From Octadecabacter arcticus 238 (GTDB lineage Bacteria; Pseudomonadota; Alphaproteobacteria; Rhodobacterales; Rhodobacteraceae): a DNA stretch of 64,000 nt. The stretch lies in the NCBI RefSeq assembly GCF_000155735.2, contig NC_020908.1, forward strand, positions 4,835,501-4,899,500. Direction: 5' to 3'. Below the pieces are notes generated by a model. The model did no database searches. It was given only the letters and a program-made list of their open reading frames with translations, and was not told the DNA's origin. The translations under genes were made by a program, and so were the position numbers. Shown piece by piece: positions 37,159-46,200 of the stretch. The number at the start of each line of letters is the position of its first letter. Position 1 is the first letter of the stretch.

Positions 37159-38324
37159 CATACTACACGACTCTTGTGATTATGGGTGGAATTAGTAGCC
37201 ACGGTGAGACAGCGGCGTTTGGGTCTGACCTGAGCAGTTTACGGAGCTGATCGAAGCCAATTCGAAAGAATGACTTTGCAAAATATCCGTGTTTTTTCCG
37301 CTTCATTTTCCCGCCTCCAATAAGCTTTGTGGCGGTTTTAGATGCCCATGCAACCGCGAGCGCAACGAGACCTAAAAGAAGCTCAAGTTTTTTGGAGATG
37401 GTCAGTCGTGTGTCTTCAAGATTGAAGCCGCGTGCCTTTGTGTCGCCAAAGAGGCTCTCAATGGCCCATCTTTTCTTGTAGGTGGCGAGGGCCCGATGTG
37501 CGGGCCGATTAGAGACGACGATCAAAAGCTCACCCCCCTTGATGCGCTTTGCAGCAAAGCTAAACCACGTGGCCTCCCCCAAATTGTTGCCTCCAAATCG
37601 GGCATCAAAGTTGCGCTTACCGCGACAGGTGCGCAACAAGGTGCTTAGATTTTGCGTTTTCCCGTCCTGTGTGGTCACAAGTTGGTTTGCTTTGATACGG
37701 ATGACAAATGGGACGTTGTTTTTATGAAGAAAATCCAACCATTGTGCTCCAATGAATTCCCGGTCCGCTAACAAGAACTTGATGGTGGAGACCTCAAACA
37801 CCGACAGATAACGTTTCATCAAGGCAATGCGCTGAGCAGTATCGCTGTTCCCTGCACGCCCCAAAACGCTCCACATCAACGGAATACGGTGGCGGCGTGT
37901 GACAAGGGCTAAGACCAAGAAGTTGACATGGCGTTGGCTAATTTTCCAATTTGTTCGGTCCAAGCATAAATGCCAGGTGGGGCCAGAACCAATCATTTCA
38001 ACAAGCAAGGGGGCCGCCCAATCCGAGCCAAGATCAACATGCTGGAAAAAGCGTTGTAGGCGACGGTAGGTGCTTTCAACCTTGCTATCGGTAGGAAACT
38101 CACAGGCCAGATGGCTCAAATTTACCGTCCGGGCATTCACCATTCCCATGATCAAGAGGCACATCGTTTCAAGGCGACTGTTGCTCAACTCTAAATGGGG
38201 GGATAACCTCTTCTTGCGGGTCGTCAGGGCTTTCGTGATCATCAGTGGAACCCTTTTTAGCGATAAGAGTCCGCTCCTAAATCACCTTCTGACACCCTCA
38301 ACCACCCTACTGTCGTGTAGTATG
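37159..38324 (-). mobile_element. IS4 family element, copy 2
   Basis: 1166 bp, CATACTACACG at both ends, flanked by perfect 9-bp direct repeats GGCCATGAG (37150-37158 and 38325-38333). Inserted in an IS110 transposase gene. Confidence 0.95.
37163..38242 (-). CDS. IS4 family transposase, copy 2
   Basis: 359 residues with D in LCLDRTNWK, D in LLADREFIG and YKKRWAIESLFGDTK. About six residues differ from the copy at 19115 (for example KISQRHVN against KIGQRHVN). Confidence 0.93.
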   Translation of the reverse strand: MITKALTTRKKRLSPHLELSNSRLETMCLLIMGMVNARTVNLSHLACEFPTDSKVESTYRRLQRFFQHVDLGSDWAAPLLVEMIGSGPTWHLCLDRTNWKISQRHVNFLVLALVTRRHRIPLMWSVLGRAGNSDTAQRIALMKRYLSVFEVSTIKFLLADREFIGAQWLDFLHKNNVPFVIRIKANQLVTTQDGKTQNLSTLLRTCRGKRNFDARFGGNNLGEATWFSFAAKRIKGGELLIVVSNRPAHRALATYKKRWAIESLFGDTKARGFNLEDTRLTISKKLELLLGLVALAVAWASKTATKLIGGGKMKRKKHGYFAKSFFRIGFDQLRKLLRSDPNAAVSPWLLIPPIITRVV

Positions 38325-38484
38325 GGCCATGAGACACAATCCCGACCTCAAGGCCAAATATCAAGCTCTGATCAAAGCAGGAAAGCCACCGAAAGTAGCC
38401 CTAACGGCGCTCATGCGAAAACTAATCGAACTCGCCAACGCCCTTATCAAAGCAGATCGAAATTGGGTGAAGAGGGGGGCTTGA

Positions 38485-38783
38485 TCAAGACGGATACTCC
38501 TTTTTGGAACGCACGCAAACCACTCGGATTGTAGCCGCCAAAAACCCGGTTCAAAACCTTTGGGGTTGTTGAAGGTTTTTGAAAAAATCAGTCGCCCCAA
38601 AGCGACCCGCGCCAAGACTTCAATCCGGTTTGGCTCGCGATCGCTCATAACCACTAATCCCACGGTCAGACTCCAATCCTGTTTCAGACAGGGAAGTGTG
38701 ACACTTCTACTTTGCAGATGGCCTACCTCAAAGCCGGCGACTGGAAGTGCATACTCTTCGAGTAGACGCCTTCCCAACAGGAG
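38485..38783 (-). other. Unassigned DNA with a faint transposase remnant
   Basis: The minus strand contains VVMSDREPNRIEVLARV (about 38590-38660), which resembles the N-terminus of ISNCY-type transposases. The rest is not recognised. Confidence 0.3.
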
Positions 38784-39452
38784 TTAATGAACACTGCCGC
38801 GGAATTGCAGAATTTGCATCCCGATCGAAATAGCTGGTCCGATGCCCAAGGCGAAGAAAATCGTACCCAAGCCTAGCGTGCCGCCTAAAGCCCAACCAAT
38901 TGCAACGACCAAAACTTCAAGAAATGTACGCACGAGCGCGATAGGTTGATGCGTGACGGCCTGAAGCCCGGTCATCAGGCCATCTCTGGGTCCCGGTCCT
39001 AGATTAGCGATCAGGTATATCGCACCTCCGAATCCAGTCACAAACACACCAGTCAAAGCCAGCAAGGCATTCGCGACAAACGTCTCAAACGTTGGCAAGA
39101 AGGGTAGCACGTACTCCAACACCAAAGCTATTATGATCGCGTTGAGGATCGTTCCCATACCGGGAGCTTGCCTGAGTGGAATCCACAAAAGCAAAACTGA
39201 TGCGCTGATGACAAGGGTCGCAAATCCTAGGCTCCACCCTGTTATATCGGTCACGCCTTCCGCGAACACGGTCCAGGGGCTGACTCCAACACCCGCGGTG
39301 ACTAGCAATGCTTCTCCCAGACCAAATACGACTAGGCCGATGATGAGAAACGCGACTGACACTATCGGCGGTTTCAGGGTGAAAGCCGTTGGCGAACTCC
39401 AAGGGAGTTTTGGGATTGAAGTAATCGAAAGGAAACTCAAAGCTTGATCCAC
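38784..39452 (-). CDS. YczE/YyaS/YitT-type membrane protein
   Basis: 222 residues with five or six membrane helices. Glycine-rich loops such as GLGEALLVTAGVGVSPWTVF and ANLGPGPRDGLMTGL are typical of the YczE/YitT group. Function in bacteria is not established; transport or surfactin-type export support has been suggested for relatives. The start is a GTG at 39452. It stands alone on its strand between IS debris and ccdAB. Confidence 0.75.
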   Translation of the reverse strand: MDQALSFLSITSIPKLPWSSPTAFTLKPPIVSVAFLIIGLVVFGLGEALLVTAGVGVSPWTVFAEGVTDITGWSLGFATLVISASVLLLWIPLRQAPGMGTILNAIIIALVLEYVLPFLPTFETFVANALLALTGVFVTGFGGAIYLIANLGPGPRDGLMTGLQAVTHQPIALVRTFLEVLVVAIGWALGGTLGLGTIFFALGIGPAISIGMQILQFRGSVH

Positions 39453-39653
39453 ATTAATGAGCTAATTGTACTGGGTTTGTGACAGCTTAAACAGCACCGG
39501 GCAAGATCGATACGTTTGAACATCGCTCAGATCAAAACCGCCGTTGATGCAGAGTTTACCCTTACAGACATTCTAACTTTGCGTTTACAAGTAATATGCG
39601 CATGATTGACGCGCATTCTTTCGAGTGATATTCTCGCCTCAGGAGACCAGCTC

Positions 39654-39884
39654 ATGAATTCCCAACCACGAAAGCCTACGAACTTGTCGATGGATGCTTC
39701 TTTGCTGATAGAAGCCAAAGCGTTGAAGGTGAACCTGTCTCGCGCGGCAGAGGAGGGGGTTCGACATGCAGTTGCGACCGCTAAAGCGGAACACTGGAGG
39801 GCTGAGAATGCCTCAGCGCTCCGAAGTTCCAACTCTTACGTCGAAAAGCATGGCCTGCCGCTTGATGAATACCGTCAGTTCTGA
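39654..39884 (+). CDS. ccdA: CcdA antitoxin
   Basis: 76 residues. The N-terminal part (RKPTNLSMDASLLIEAKALK) is the ribbon-helix-helix DNA-binding domain, and the C-terminal part (ENASALRSSNSYVEKHGLPL) is the CcdB-binding tail. AGGAGA precedes the ATG at 39654. Its stop overlaps the ccdB start (TGATG). It should repress the operon and neutralise CcdB. Confidence 0.9.
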   Translation: MNSQPRKPTNLSMDASLLIEAKALKVNLSRAAEEGVRHAVATAKAEHWRAENASALRSSNSYVEKHGLPLDEYRQF

Positions 39885-40174
39885 TGGCAAAGTATGACGT
39901 GTTTTCCAATCCCTCTGGAGACGGCTTTCTGTTGGACGTGCAAACCGACCTACTTAGCGATCTGAATACTCGCGTTGTCGTGCCGCTGTTACCAAGATCC
40001 CGTGCGCCGAAGCCTGCAACGCGGCTAAACCCGACCTTCGATATTAATGGTGAAGCTGTCGTCATGGTCACGCAATTCATGGCTGTGGTTCCGGCAGGGG
40101 TTCTCAAGTCTTCTGTTGGAACGCTGGATGAAGAATTCGACAAAGTCACCATTGCCGTCGACATGCTTATGTAA
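39884..40174 (+). CDS. ccdB: CcdB gyrase toxin, C-terminus probably lost
   Basis: 96 residues, CcdB/MazF-like fold (YDVFSNPSGDGFLLDVQTD, RVVVPLLPRS, TQFMAVVPAGVL). In F-plasmid CcdB the last three residues W-G-I are needed to poison gyrase. Here the frame ends VDMLM at a TAA (40172-40174), yet the next codons read GGC TTT TGA, i.e. Gly-Phe-stop in frame. This looks like a nonsense change of a codon three before the original end, so the toxin is probably attenuated. Confidence 0.85.
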   Translation: MAKYDVFSNPSGDGFLLDVQTDLLSDLNTRVVVPLLPRSRAPKPATRLNPTFDINGEAVVMVTQFMAVVPAGVLKSSVGTLDEEFDKVTIAVDMLM

Positions 40175-40321
40175 GGCTTTTGACTCATCAAGGACGCGCA
40201 TCCGACATATAGTGATTACCACCATCAATCTTACAACACTTGCATATGTTCTCTTTATGTTCTATTTTAGGCTAACATGGCTGAGGAGTAAAACAATGTA
40301 TAGGTTCAGGTGTTTTGAGAC

Positions 40322-41332
40322 TCACACGACTTTGGCCTGAGTGATTCGAATGTACTCCATTGGTGTCTTGCCTTTCAAGGCATGATGAGGCCTGAATGTG
40401 TTGTATTTATTGACGGCTTTTCGAAGTTCAAACCGCATCGCTCCTATGCTGTCGGCAATGAGATCACGACATGCATAGAACTCTTCGCGGAAGGTGCGGT
40501 TACCGCGCTCGACACCACCGTTGTATTTTGGCCTTGCTGGCGGCAGCACAATGAGCGGGATCTCCATCTGTTCGCACGCTGTCTCAAAATCGGCCATAAA
40601 CTCAGACCCGCCATCGACTTGAATTGAGATGATCTTATAGGGAGCTATTTCCACGAGTTCTTGCAAAAACCGTTTGGCAGAGCGTGCCGTGGCATTCGAA
40701 TAAACTTGCGCGTGGATATGCTTGCTACACCTCTCCCAGGCTTGAAAGTGTTTGCACGTGACGCCGTTCTTCGTGGCAGTCATATGATCGATCTGCACAC
40801 GCTCGCCAACCACAATATCTTTGTAATCCCTATATTTCCATCCCTTGGCATGCCCCTTGGAAAAATTACGCTTGCGCTTTTGGGGCGCAGATCTTGATCG
40901 TGTGATCAGGCCTTTTTTCCTTAGAAAGCTCAAAATGCGCCCCACGGTGCTATCGCTCATGGTTTGCTTTTTGTCGCGACGCAAGATGGCCCCTATTTTC
41001 TCCTTACCGTAGGTTTCATTGTCGCGGCGGGCCTCAAGCACCAATTGCTTTTCTGCCTCGCCCCACTGTGACTTGTTGCAGCGTTTGGGAGCCTTTGAAG
41101 GCGGTATGATTGCCTGCGCCAAATCCTTCAAAATACGCTTGTGACGGTAATATGTCGCGCGCGAGATGCCGACGAATTCAGCGCACTTTGATAGAGAAAC
41201 GCCCTCTGTACGTAAGTCGTCCCATTGCCGAACCTGACCTTCGTATTTGATACGGTACACGTCCAAACATTCTTGTGTCCGCGCCCAAGCATAAAGTTTA
41301 TAAACGTTCTTGTGCAGTCCGATGATTTGCAT
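40322..41332 (-). CDS. IS481-like integrase-core transposase
   Basis: 336 residues. N-terminal HTH (SLSKCAEFVGISRATYYRHK) and a DDE core with D in VQIDHMTATKNG, D in IQVDGGSEFM and E in GGVERGNRTFREE, ending with FRPHHALKGKTPMEYI. Full length. I could not find convincing terminal repeats. The family within the rve group is not certain. Confidence 0.8.
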   Translation of the reverse strand: MQIIGLHKNVYKLYAWARTQECLDVYRIKYEGQVRQWDDLRTEGVSLSKCAEFVGISRATYYRHKRILKDLAQAIIPPSKAPKRCNKSQWGEAEKQLVLEARRDNETYGKEKIGAILRRDKKQTMSDSTVGRILSFLRKKGLITRSRSAPQKRKRNFSKGHAKGWKYRDYKDIVVGERVQIDHMTATKNGVTCKHFQAWERCSKHIHAQVYSNATARSAKRFLQELVEIAPYKIISIQVDGGSEFMADFETACEQMEIPLIVLPPARPKYNGGVERGNRTFREEFYACRDLIADSIGAMRFELRKAVNKYNTFRPHHALKGKTPMEYIRITQAKVV

Positions 41333-41432
41333 ATTGGCCTCGTGAGCTGGTTTCTTTCAATTCTCAGTCTCCGAGGTCGCCTAAATCTTGGCAACAAAAT
41401 TTTGTCTCACATCTATCTGAACTTATTCAACA

Positions 41433-41768
41433 ATGCAGCAATCTCACTCTGACGGACTAAATGCCGTATCCAGCAGCAATGACTATCATGTTCTGCCAGC
41501 GACTGAGAAGCAGATATTCTTTGATCAGCAGATAGCAAAACGCGCGAACATCGATCTTCCTGCCAACGCATTGGTGGACCGCCAACGGATATCGCGCTGG
41601 ATCGAAGTGCATATGTCGGCAGTTCCAAAATCGAGGTTCTCGAATTACCCATCGTCCAAGCAAGTCGGCTTTGCCGAAAGGATTGCGCGTATCAAACGGC
41701 GCGATATCCCGCGGGAATGCTTTCAGGACCGTGGAATGATGTCCAAGTGGATTGACAGTAACGTGTAG
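41433..41768 (+). CDS. Small protein of two topoisomerase-tail-like repeats
   Basis: 111 residues consisting almost wholly of two related units of about 36 residues: ATEKQIFFDQQIAKRANIDL with DRQRISRWIE, and SSKQVGFAERIARIKRRDIP with DRGMMSKWID. Units of the pattern P-S-x-K-Q-x-x-F-A-x-x-I-A...LP...DR...LS.WID occur as C-terminal repeats in plasmid type IA topoisomerases. As a stand-alone protein the role is unknown, perhaps DNA binding. Confidence 0.6.
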   Translation: MQQSHSDGLNAVSSSNDYHVLPATEKQIFFDQQIAKRANIDLPANALVDRQRISRWIEVHMSAVPKSRFSNYPSSKQVGFAERIARIKRRDIPRECFQDRGMMSKWIDSNV

Positions 41769-41833
41769 GGGGGAGTTTACCTTATTGATTTAAAACAAAA
41801 TTTGTAAACGCAAAGCTGAAGAACGTCCTGAAC

Positions 41834-42931
41834 GGCCTGGTTGCATAGATCGGCGGTTGGCTGGTACTGACGTGGTTTGTTCCCATCAGGATGTTGTGAA
41901 TGCCGCACAAGTTCAACGCCGATCGCGGTGACAAGATCCCAAAGCAAAAGCATCGGGTGACCAACTGGGCTGAATACAACGAGGGTTTGAGGCGGCGCGG
42001 TGATCTGACGGTTTGGATCAGCGATGAGGCGCTTGGTATGTGGTCGGCGGCGCGCCGAACGACACGTGGTGGACAGCGGCGATACTCGGACCTGGCGATA
42101 GAGCTTTGTCTAACCTTGGGAATGGTTTTCAAGCAACCGCTACGCCAGACCCAAGGCTTTATGCGCAGCATCACGGGAATACTGGGGGTTGAGATCGCCG
42201 TGCCGGATTTCTCAACCCTGTCTCGCCGGGGGAACGGCGTGATATTGCAGACGAGTCCAAGGGCGGACAAGCAAGCCGCGATCCACCTCGTCGTTGACAG
42301 TACCGGCCTGAAGATATTCGGTGAGGGCGAATGGCTTGAGGAAAAGCATAAAACCAAGCGCAAACGGCGCTCTTGGCGCAAGCTGCACCTCGGTCTCGAT
42401 CTTGTCAGTGGCGAGATTGCCAGCTCCAATCTGACCACAGATGACGTCGGAGATCCAACGGCCTTTCTTGGCCTGCTTGATCAGGTTGACGGCCCAGTTG
42501 CTCTCTTTCTGGCAGACGGCGATTATGATGGAGGACCAACATCTGATTTGCTTGCTGCTCGGTTCGGATCGATGATCGAGGTCACGATCCCACCTCCCAA
42601 AACCGCGATCCTGAGCGCCATTGGGGGCCAGAATCCGACGGCGCGAGACTGCCATATCACCGACATCGCAGCCCGCGGGCGGACGGACTGGCGGAAGGCC
42701 TCTGGCTACATCAACGCAGCCAAGGCGAAACCCTAATGAGTCGCTGGAAGACCGTGATCGGGCCCAAACTCAAGGCACGCTCGTTCAAAAATCAGAAAAC
42801 CGAAGCCAAGATTGGCGTCCGCATACTCAATCGGATGACCGAACTTGGCCGTCCCAATTTCGAACGCACCGCCTGAATTCCGTCTCGGGTAGGGCGCGTT
42901 CCGCGCCGCACCTGATCCATGCAACACGGCC
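41834..42931 (+). mobile_element. IS5 family element with terminal repeats
   Basis: The left end GGCCTGGTTGCATAGATC (41834-41851) matches the reverse complement of 42914-42931 in 15 of 18 positions. It contains one frameshifted transposase gene. Confidence 0.82.
41900..42876 (+). pseudogene. IS5 family transposase, frameshifted near the C-terminus
   Basis: Starts MPHKFNADRGDKIPK. VVDSTGLKIFGEGEW and LADGDYDGGPTSDLL are present (the family has GAY in place of GDY). A one-base deletion around 42709-42722 (after SGY) moves the end SRWKTVIGPKLKARSFK out of frame, and the natural stop would be at 42874-42876. Confidence 0.85.
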
Positions 42932-43091
42932 CTTCAACGATTAGATTTATATGACAGAAGTGCGTATGATTTGTATTCGGATTTCGGTCCGATCCACCCC
43001 ACGGCACCCATTTTTTCAAAAAGTGCCGTTGAAAAAAACCTGCTTGCGCTTGACCTTAGCCTAAATACTGACCTTTGTCAGATGGCATTCG

Positions 43092-43137
43092 CGCCCTGTA
43101 TCCTCCCTTTTTTCGGGCGAAGATGCAGGGCGTTTTT
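43092..43137 (+). terminator. Attenuator-like terminator in a leader
   Basis: An 11-bp stem (CGCCCTGTATC with GATGCAGGGCG, 43092-43102 with 43122-43132) is followed by a T-run. GGGCG at 43115-43119 could pair with the same 5' strand and prevent the terminator. It ends just before the ribosome site of the fragment at 43154, as in leaders controlled by antitermination. Confidence 0.6.
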
Positions 43138-43153
43138 GTTTTGGGAGGAACAA

Positions 43154-43243
43154 ATGAAGCCTACGCGAAAACCGTTAAAACTGGGTATCTTGTATTCCCA
43201 AAGCGGCAGTTACGGGCGGCTTTCTCGTGCAAGCAGGCGTGGT
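43154..43243 (+). pseudogene. Substrate-binding protein (AmiC/UrtA-type), N-terminal stub
   Basis: Thirty codons: MKPTRKPLKLGILYSQSGSY then GRLSRAS. The I-G-x-L-Y-S-x-S-G-S-Y opening is typical of amide/urea/branched-chain amino acid binding proteins of the AmiC/UrtA type. GGGAGG precedes the ATG. The gene is cut by an IS6-type end at 43244. Confidence 0.6.
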
Positions 43244-43433
43244 GGCTCTGTCGCAAAGTCTTTTCTTAAAGAATTTTATTCTTTGCAGACCTACGTTTAG
43301 GCTTCTGGAATGCCAAATTATCCAAAACTTAGGCCACACAAGAGAAAATTTTCGGAAACTTGACGTCCAAATGTGTCGGGCGGAGAACAAAATTCTAGTT
43401 TTTTGATGTGTCGCCAAACTTTGCGACAGAACC
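43244..43433. mobile_element. 190-bp IS6-type miniature element
   Basis: GGCTCTGTCGCAAAGT (43244-43259) and the reverse complement of 43418-43433 (GGTTCTGTCGCAAAGT) match in 15 of 16 positions. They are like the IS6 end at 4123. No transposase fits inside 190 bp. No target duplication is seen; the two flanks carry different truncated genes, so recombination between IS6 copies or deletion is likely. Confidence 0.65.
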
Positions 43434-44101
43434 GGATCAATGGACCCTTCGTCCACGGCCTCGAAAAGACGCGCGACCCAACTGCCGGGACGAACCGTAT
43501 CGCGTCGGACATCCTCCGCATAAAAGGCGCGCAATTCCATGATCGTCGGAAACGCGCGTTCCGTCCGGGCATTGTCACCGCCAAGGGCATCAAAGGTCGC
43601 CGCTGCCCATCTGAGCATGTTCTGGTGGCCGAATTCGGGCAGCCCCAAGAGTTCGGATACAATCGTGAGTGGTAAAATTTAAGCCAAATCAGTCATACCG
43701 TCGAAGGCGTCGTGCTGAATCAGAGCGTCAATCAACTGCTGCGCTGTTTCTTCGATGCGGGGTTTGAACTCGGACAGACCGCTTGGCATCACGGGTTGGG
43801 CAATGACTTTTCGCAAAGCCCGGTGATCAGGCGCGTCTGTCATCAGAATATTGGACGTGGTGATAGCATTCAGGCGAGGGTTGGCCGCCACGCCTTTGCT
43901 TGAGATCAAAATATCATTTGCGGCAAGTGCTGCGACAGAATCGTCAAACCGTCCAATCGCCCAAAGATCGTTTTTCGGAAGCCAGACAGCCGGGGCGGTA
44001 TCGCGGATCTCTTGGTAAACGGGGTAGGGACCGAGAATAACGTCATCGGCGTAGAGGTCGATGTCGCCTGTCGGGGGGGTGGTCTGGATCGCTTCGGACA
44101 T
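43434..44101 (-). pseudogene. Cytochrome P450, N-terminal part, nonsense-mutated and truncated
   Basis: About 222 residues of a class I bacterial P450. LYADDVILGPYPVYQEIRD, NILMTDAPDHRALRKVI and TIVSELLGLPEFGHQNM are typical. A TAA at 43679-43681 interrupts the frame after DGMTDLA, with the same frame continuing beyond it. The I-helix onward and the haem cysteine loop are missing because the miniature IS6 element cuts the gene. AAGGA precedes the ATG at 44101. It follows the FAH-family gene by 100 bp and was probably its partner. Confidence 0.8.
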
Positions 44102-44201
44102 TGCTTTATCCTTCTCTTTGCACTTGCATATCTGTCTGAGTGCGACTCCATCCCGAATGCCGCCGAAGATGGACCCGCATCCAGCTTTCGGTCCGATCCG
44201 A

Positions 44202-45056
44202 TCAGCGCGCCTCATCTTGGATTGGATTGGAGAGGGTCCCAATGCCGGAAATCTCGACCTCGATCCGGTCACCGTGCTGCATGAACAGCTTGGGCTCTCG
44301 GAACAGACCGACACCGCTGGGTGTGCCGGTGGCAATGATGTCGCCGGGCAGCAGTTCGGTGACGATGGAAAGATAGGCAATGAGTTCAGGAATGTTGAAG
44401 GCCAGATCGGAAATTGGTGTCGATTGTACAACCTCGCCGTTCAGCCGAGTTTCCATGCTTTGTGCTGCGGGATCGGTCATCCCGTCTGTTGTGACCAGCC
44501 ATGGCCCCATTGACCCACTGTCGACAAAGTTCTTGCCAGCCCAGAACTGCGAGGTGTGCCGTTGGTAGTCGCGGATGGACCCGTCGTTGAAGCAGCTGTA
44601 ACCGCCCACATACGCCATCGCGTCCGCTTCCGAGATGTGGCGACCCGCTTTGCCGATGATCACGGCAAGCTCGCCTTCGAAGTCGAACCAGTCCGATGCC
44701 GTGGGGCGGATCATGGGGACGTCGTGGCCGACGACGGATGACGGATAGCGCGTGAAGATCGACGGCTTGGCCGGCTTGTCACGGCCTGTTTCGGTGATGT
44801 GGGTCATGTAGTTCAGACCGATGCAGATGATCTTGTCGGGGTTCGGCACTGGCGAAAGCAATGTGACATCGGCCATGTCCAGCACGTCACCCGCTTCAGC
44901 TGCCGCTTTGACCTGATCCAGTGCTCCGGCCGTCAGGGCTGCGCGCAAGTCAGGAAAGGTACTGCGCAGGGTCTTGCCAGCGTCGTGCAGTTTGCCGTCC
45001 TGCACGGTGCCGTAAGATGCGGTTCCGTCCGCGGTGAGGTATGAAGAAAGACGCAT
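44202..45056 (-). CDS. Fumarylacetoacetate hydrolase family protein
   Basis: 284 residues. The metal-dependent FAH fold hydrolyses or decarboxylates ring-cleavage products. IICIGLNYMTHITETGR, DFEGELAVIIGKAGRHI with the acidic metal ligands, and the GDIIATGTPSGVG loop identify the family. In this neighbourhood it probably acts after the extradiol dioxygenase. GGAG precedes the ATG. A 17-bp operator lies 76 bp upstream. Confidence 0.9.
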   Translation of the reverse strand: MRLSSYLTADGTASYGTVQDGKLHDAGKTLRSTFPDLRAALTAGALDQVKAAAEAGDVLDMADVTLLSPVPNPDKIICIGLNYMTHITETGRDKPAKPSIFTRYPSSVVGHDVPMIRPTASDWFDFEGELAVIIGKAGRHISEADAMAYVGGYSCFNDGSIRDYQRHTSQFWAGKNFVDSGSMGPWLVTTDGMTDPAAQSMETRLNGEVVQSTPISDLAFNIPELIAYLSIVTELLPGDIIATGTPSGVGLFREPKLFMQHGDRIEVEISGIGTLSNPIQDEAR

Positions 45057-45131
45057 GGCTAAAGCTCCGTTGAATAGGTTTGTCCGGGTTCTAGTCTGGG
45101 CCAGACCTGCGGGCCGCTGACAATCGAGGTG

Positions 45132-45148
45132 TGTCCATTAAGTGGACA
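45132..45148. promoter_or_regulatory. Regulon operator, site a (FAH gene)
   Basis: TGTCCATTAAGTGGACA, inverted repeat TGTCCAC-like arms; 76 bp before the start of the FAH-family gene. Confidence 0.7.
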
Positions 45149-45151
45149 GGC

Positions 45152-46147
45152 TCAGGTTTCGACCGTCAGAACGATCTTGCCGATGTGCCGCCCCTGTTCC
45201 ATTTCACGGTGTGCCCGAGCAGCTTCGGTAAGTGGCAGGACGGCTTCCAGGCTAGGTCGGACCCGATTGCCCAGCAGGGGCCACACATCGCGGCGGATCA
45301 TGTCTGCCACCTGTGTCTTGCGATCCAGCGCCAGCGGCCGCAGCAACGATCCGGTGATAGATATCCGCTTGGCCATCAGCTTTCTCAGGGGCACGCTAAG
45401 CGCGGCACCGCCCCCACCAGACAGATGCGCAATGCGCCCGTCCGGTGCCATCATCTCAAGATCAGCATCCAGATGCGCACCAGCCGAGACATCTAGAAGC
45501 GCGCTGATGCCCTGACCACCAGTCGCTGCAGTCACCTTTTGGGCAAGATCGGGGTCGTTGTAGTTGAATGCATCAAGCGCGCCAAAACCCTTGGCGGCAG
45601 CGAGTTTGTCCGCGCTGCCGCATGTGGCCAGTACTTTGTAGCCCAATGCCGACATCGCCTGTAGTGCCAGATGCCCGACACCGCTAGTACCGCCGTGTAT
45701 CAGTGCAAATTCCCCGGCGTGCAGCCGCATCAAAAAAAAGAAATTCCACCATGTGGTGAACAGCGCTTCGGGGACGGCTGCGGCCTCGGTCATGCTTAGC
45801 CCCTCGGGGACTGGCATCGTTAAGGCCACGTCGGCAACAGCGTATTGCGCATAGCCGCCGCCCTGCAACAAGGCCATCACCCGTGCGCCGACTTTCAAAT
45901 CCTTGACCTTCGCGCCAAGGGCGACCACCACGCCTGACGCTTCAAGCCCCGGCACCGAATTACCATCGTGGTGAATCCCTGCCGCCCGCTGCAAGCAATC
46001 GTGGCGGTTGATGCCCGCCGCCGTGATCAGGATCAGCACCTGATGTGCGCCGGGTTTGGGCAGAGGCACCTGCGCGGGCTGCAAGACCTCAGGCCCGCCC
46101 GCTTCCGAGATAATGATGGACGTCTGGAAATCTGGTAATGTGGTCAT
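45152..46147 (-). CDS. Zinc-independent quinone oxidoreductase (MDR family)
   Basis: 331 residues of the medium-chain dehydrogenase/reductase superfamily, TP53I3/quinone oxidoreductase type. GINRHDCLQRAG-like catalytic region, VPEALFTTWWNFF and the Rossmann motif HGGTSGVGHLALQ are visible, and the zinc ligands of alcohol dehydrogenases are absent. It reduces a quinone or unsaturated ketone with NADPH. It lies 53 bp downstream of the dioxygenase gene on the same strand, probably one operon. Confidence 0.88.
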   Translation of the reverse strand: MTTLPDFQTSIIISEAGGPEVLQPAQVPLPKPGAHQVLILITAAGINRHDCLQRAAGIHHDGNSVPGLEASGVVVALGAKVKDLKVGARVMALLQGGGYAQYAVADVALTMPVPEGLSMTEAAAVPEALFTTWWNFFFLMRLHAGEFALIHGGTSGVGHLALQAMSALGYKVLATCGSADKLAAAKGFGALDAFNYNDPDLAQKVTAATGGQGISALLDVSAGAHLDADLEMMAPDGRIAHLSGGGGAALSVPLRKLMAKRISITGSLLRPLALDRKTQVADMIRRDVWPLLGNRVRPSLEAVLPLTEAARAHREMEQGRHIGKIVLTVET

Positions 46148-46200
46148 GTGGGACTATCCCTCCGTTTCGTGTATATTGGTAAATGTGGCGTTGGGTACCG

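Larger units (their letters stand above)
36365..38484 (+). pseudogene. IS110 family transposase, split by IS4
   Basis: Without the IS4 insert (37159-38324 plus its 9-bp repeat) the frame reads about 315 residues through PALVAMRHNPDLKAKYQAL to the stop at 38484. The RuvC-like DEDD set is D12 (GIDIS), E56 (VYEATGAYH), D97 and D100 (KTDAVDAKM). The C-terminal GQWRGKSFIQGGRKIVRD block is the conserved serine-containing domain. It is disrupted but otherwise intact. Confidence 0.88.
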
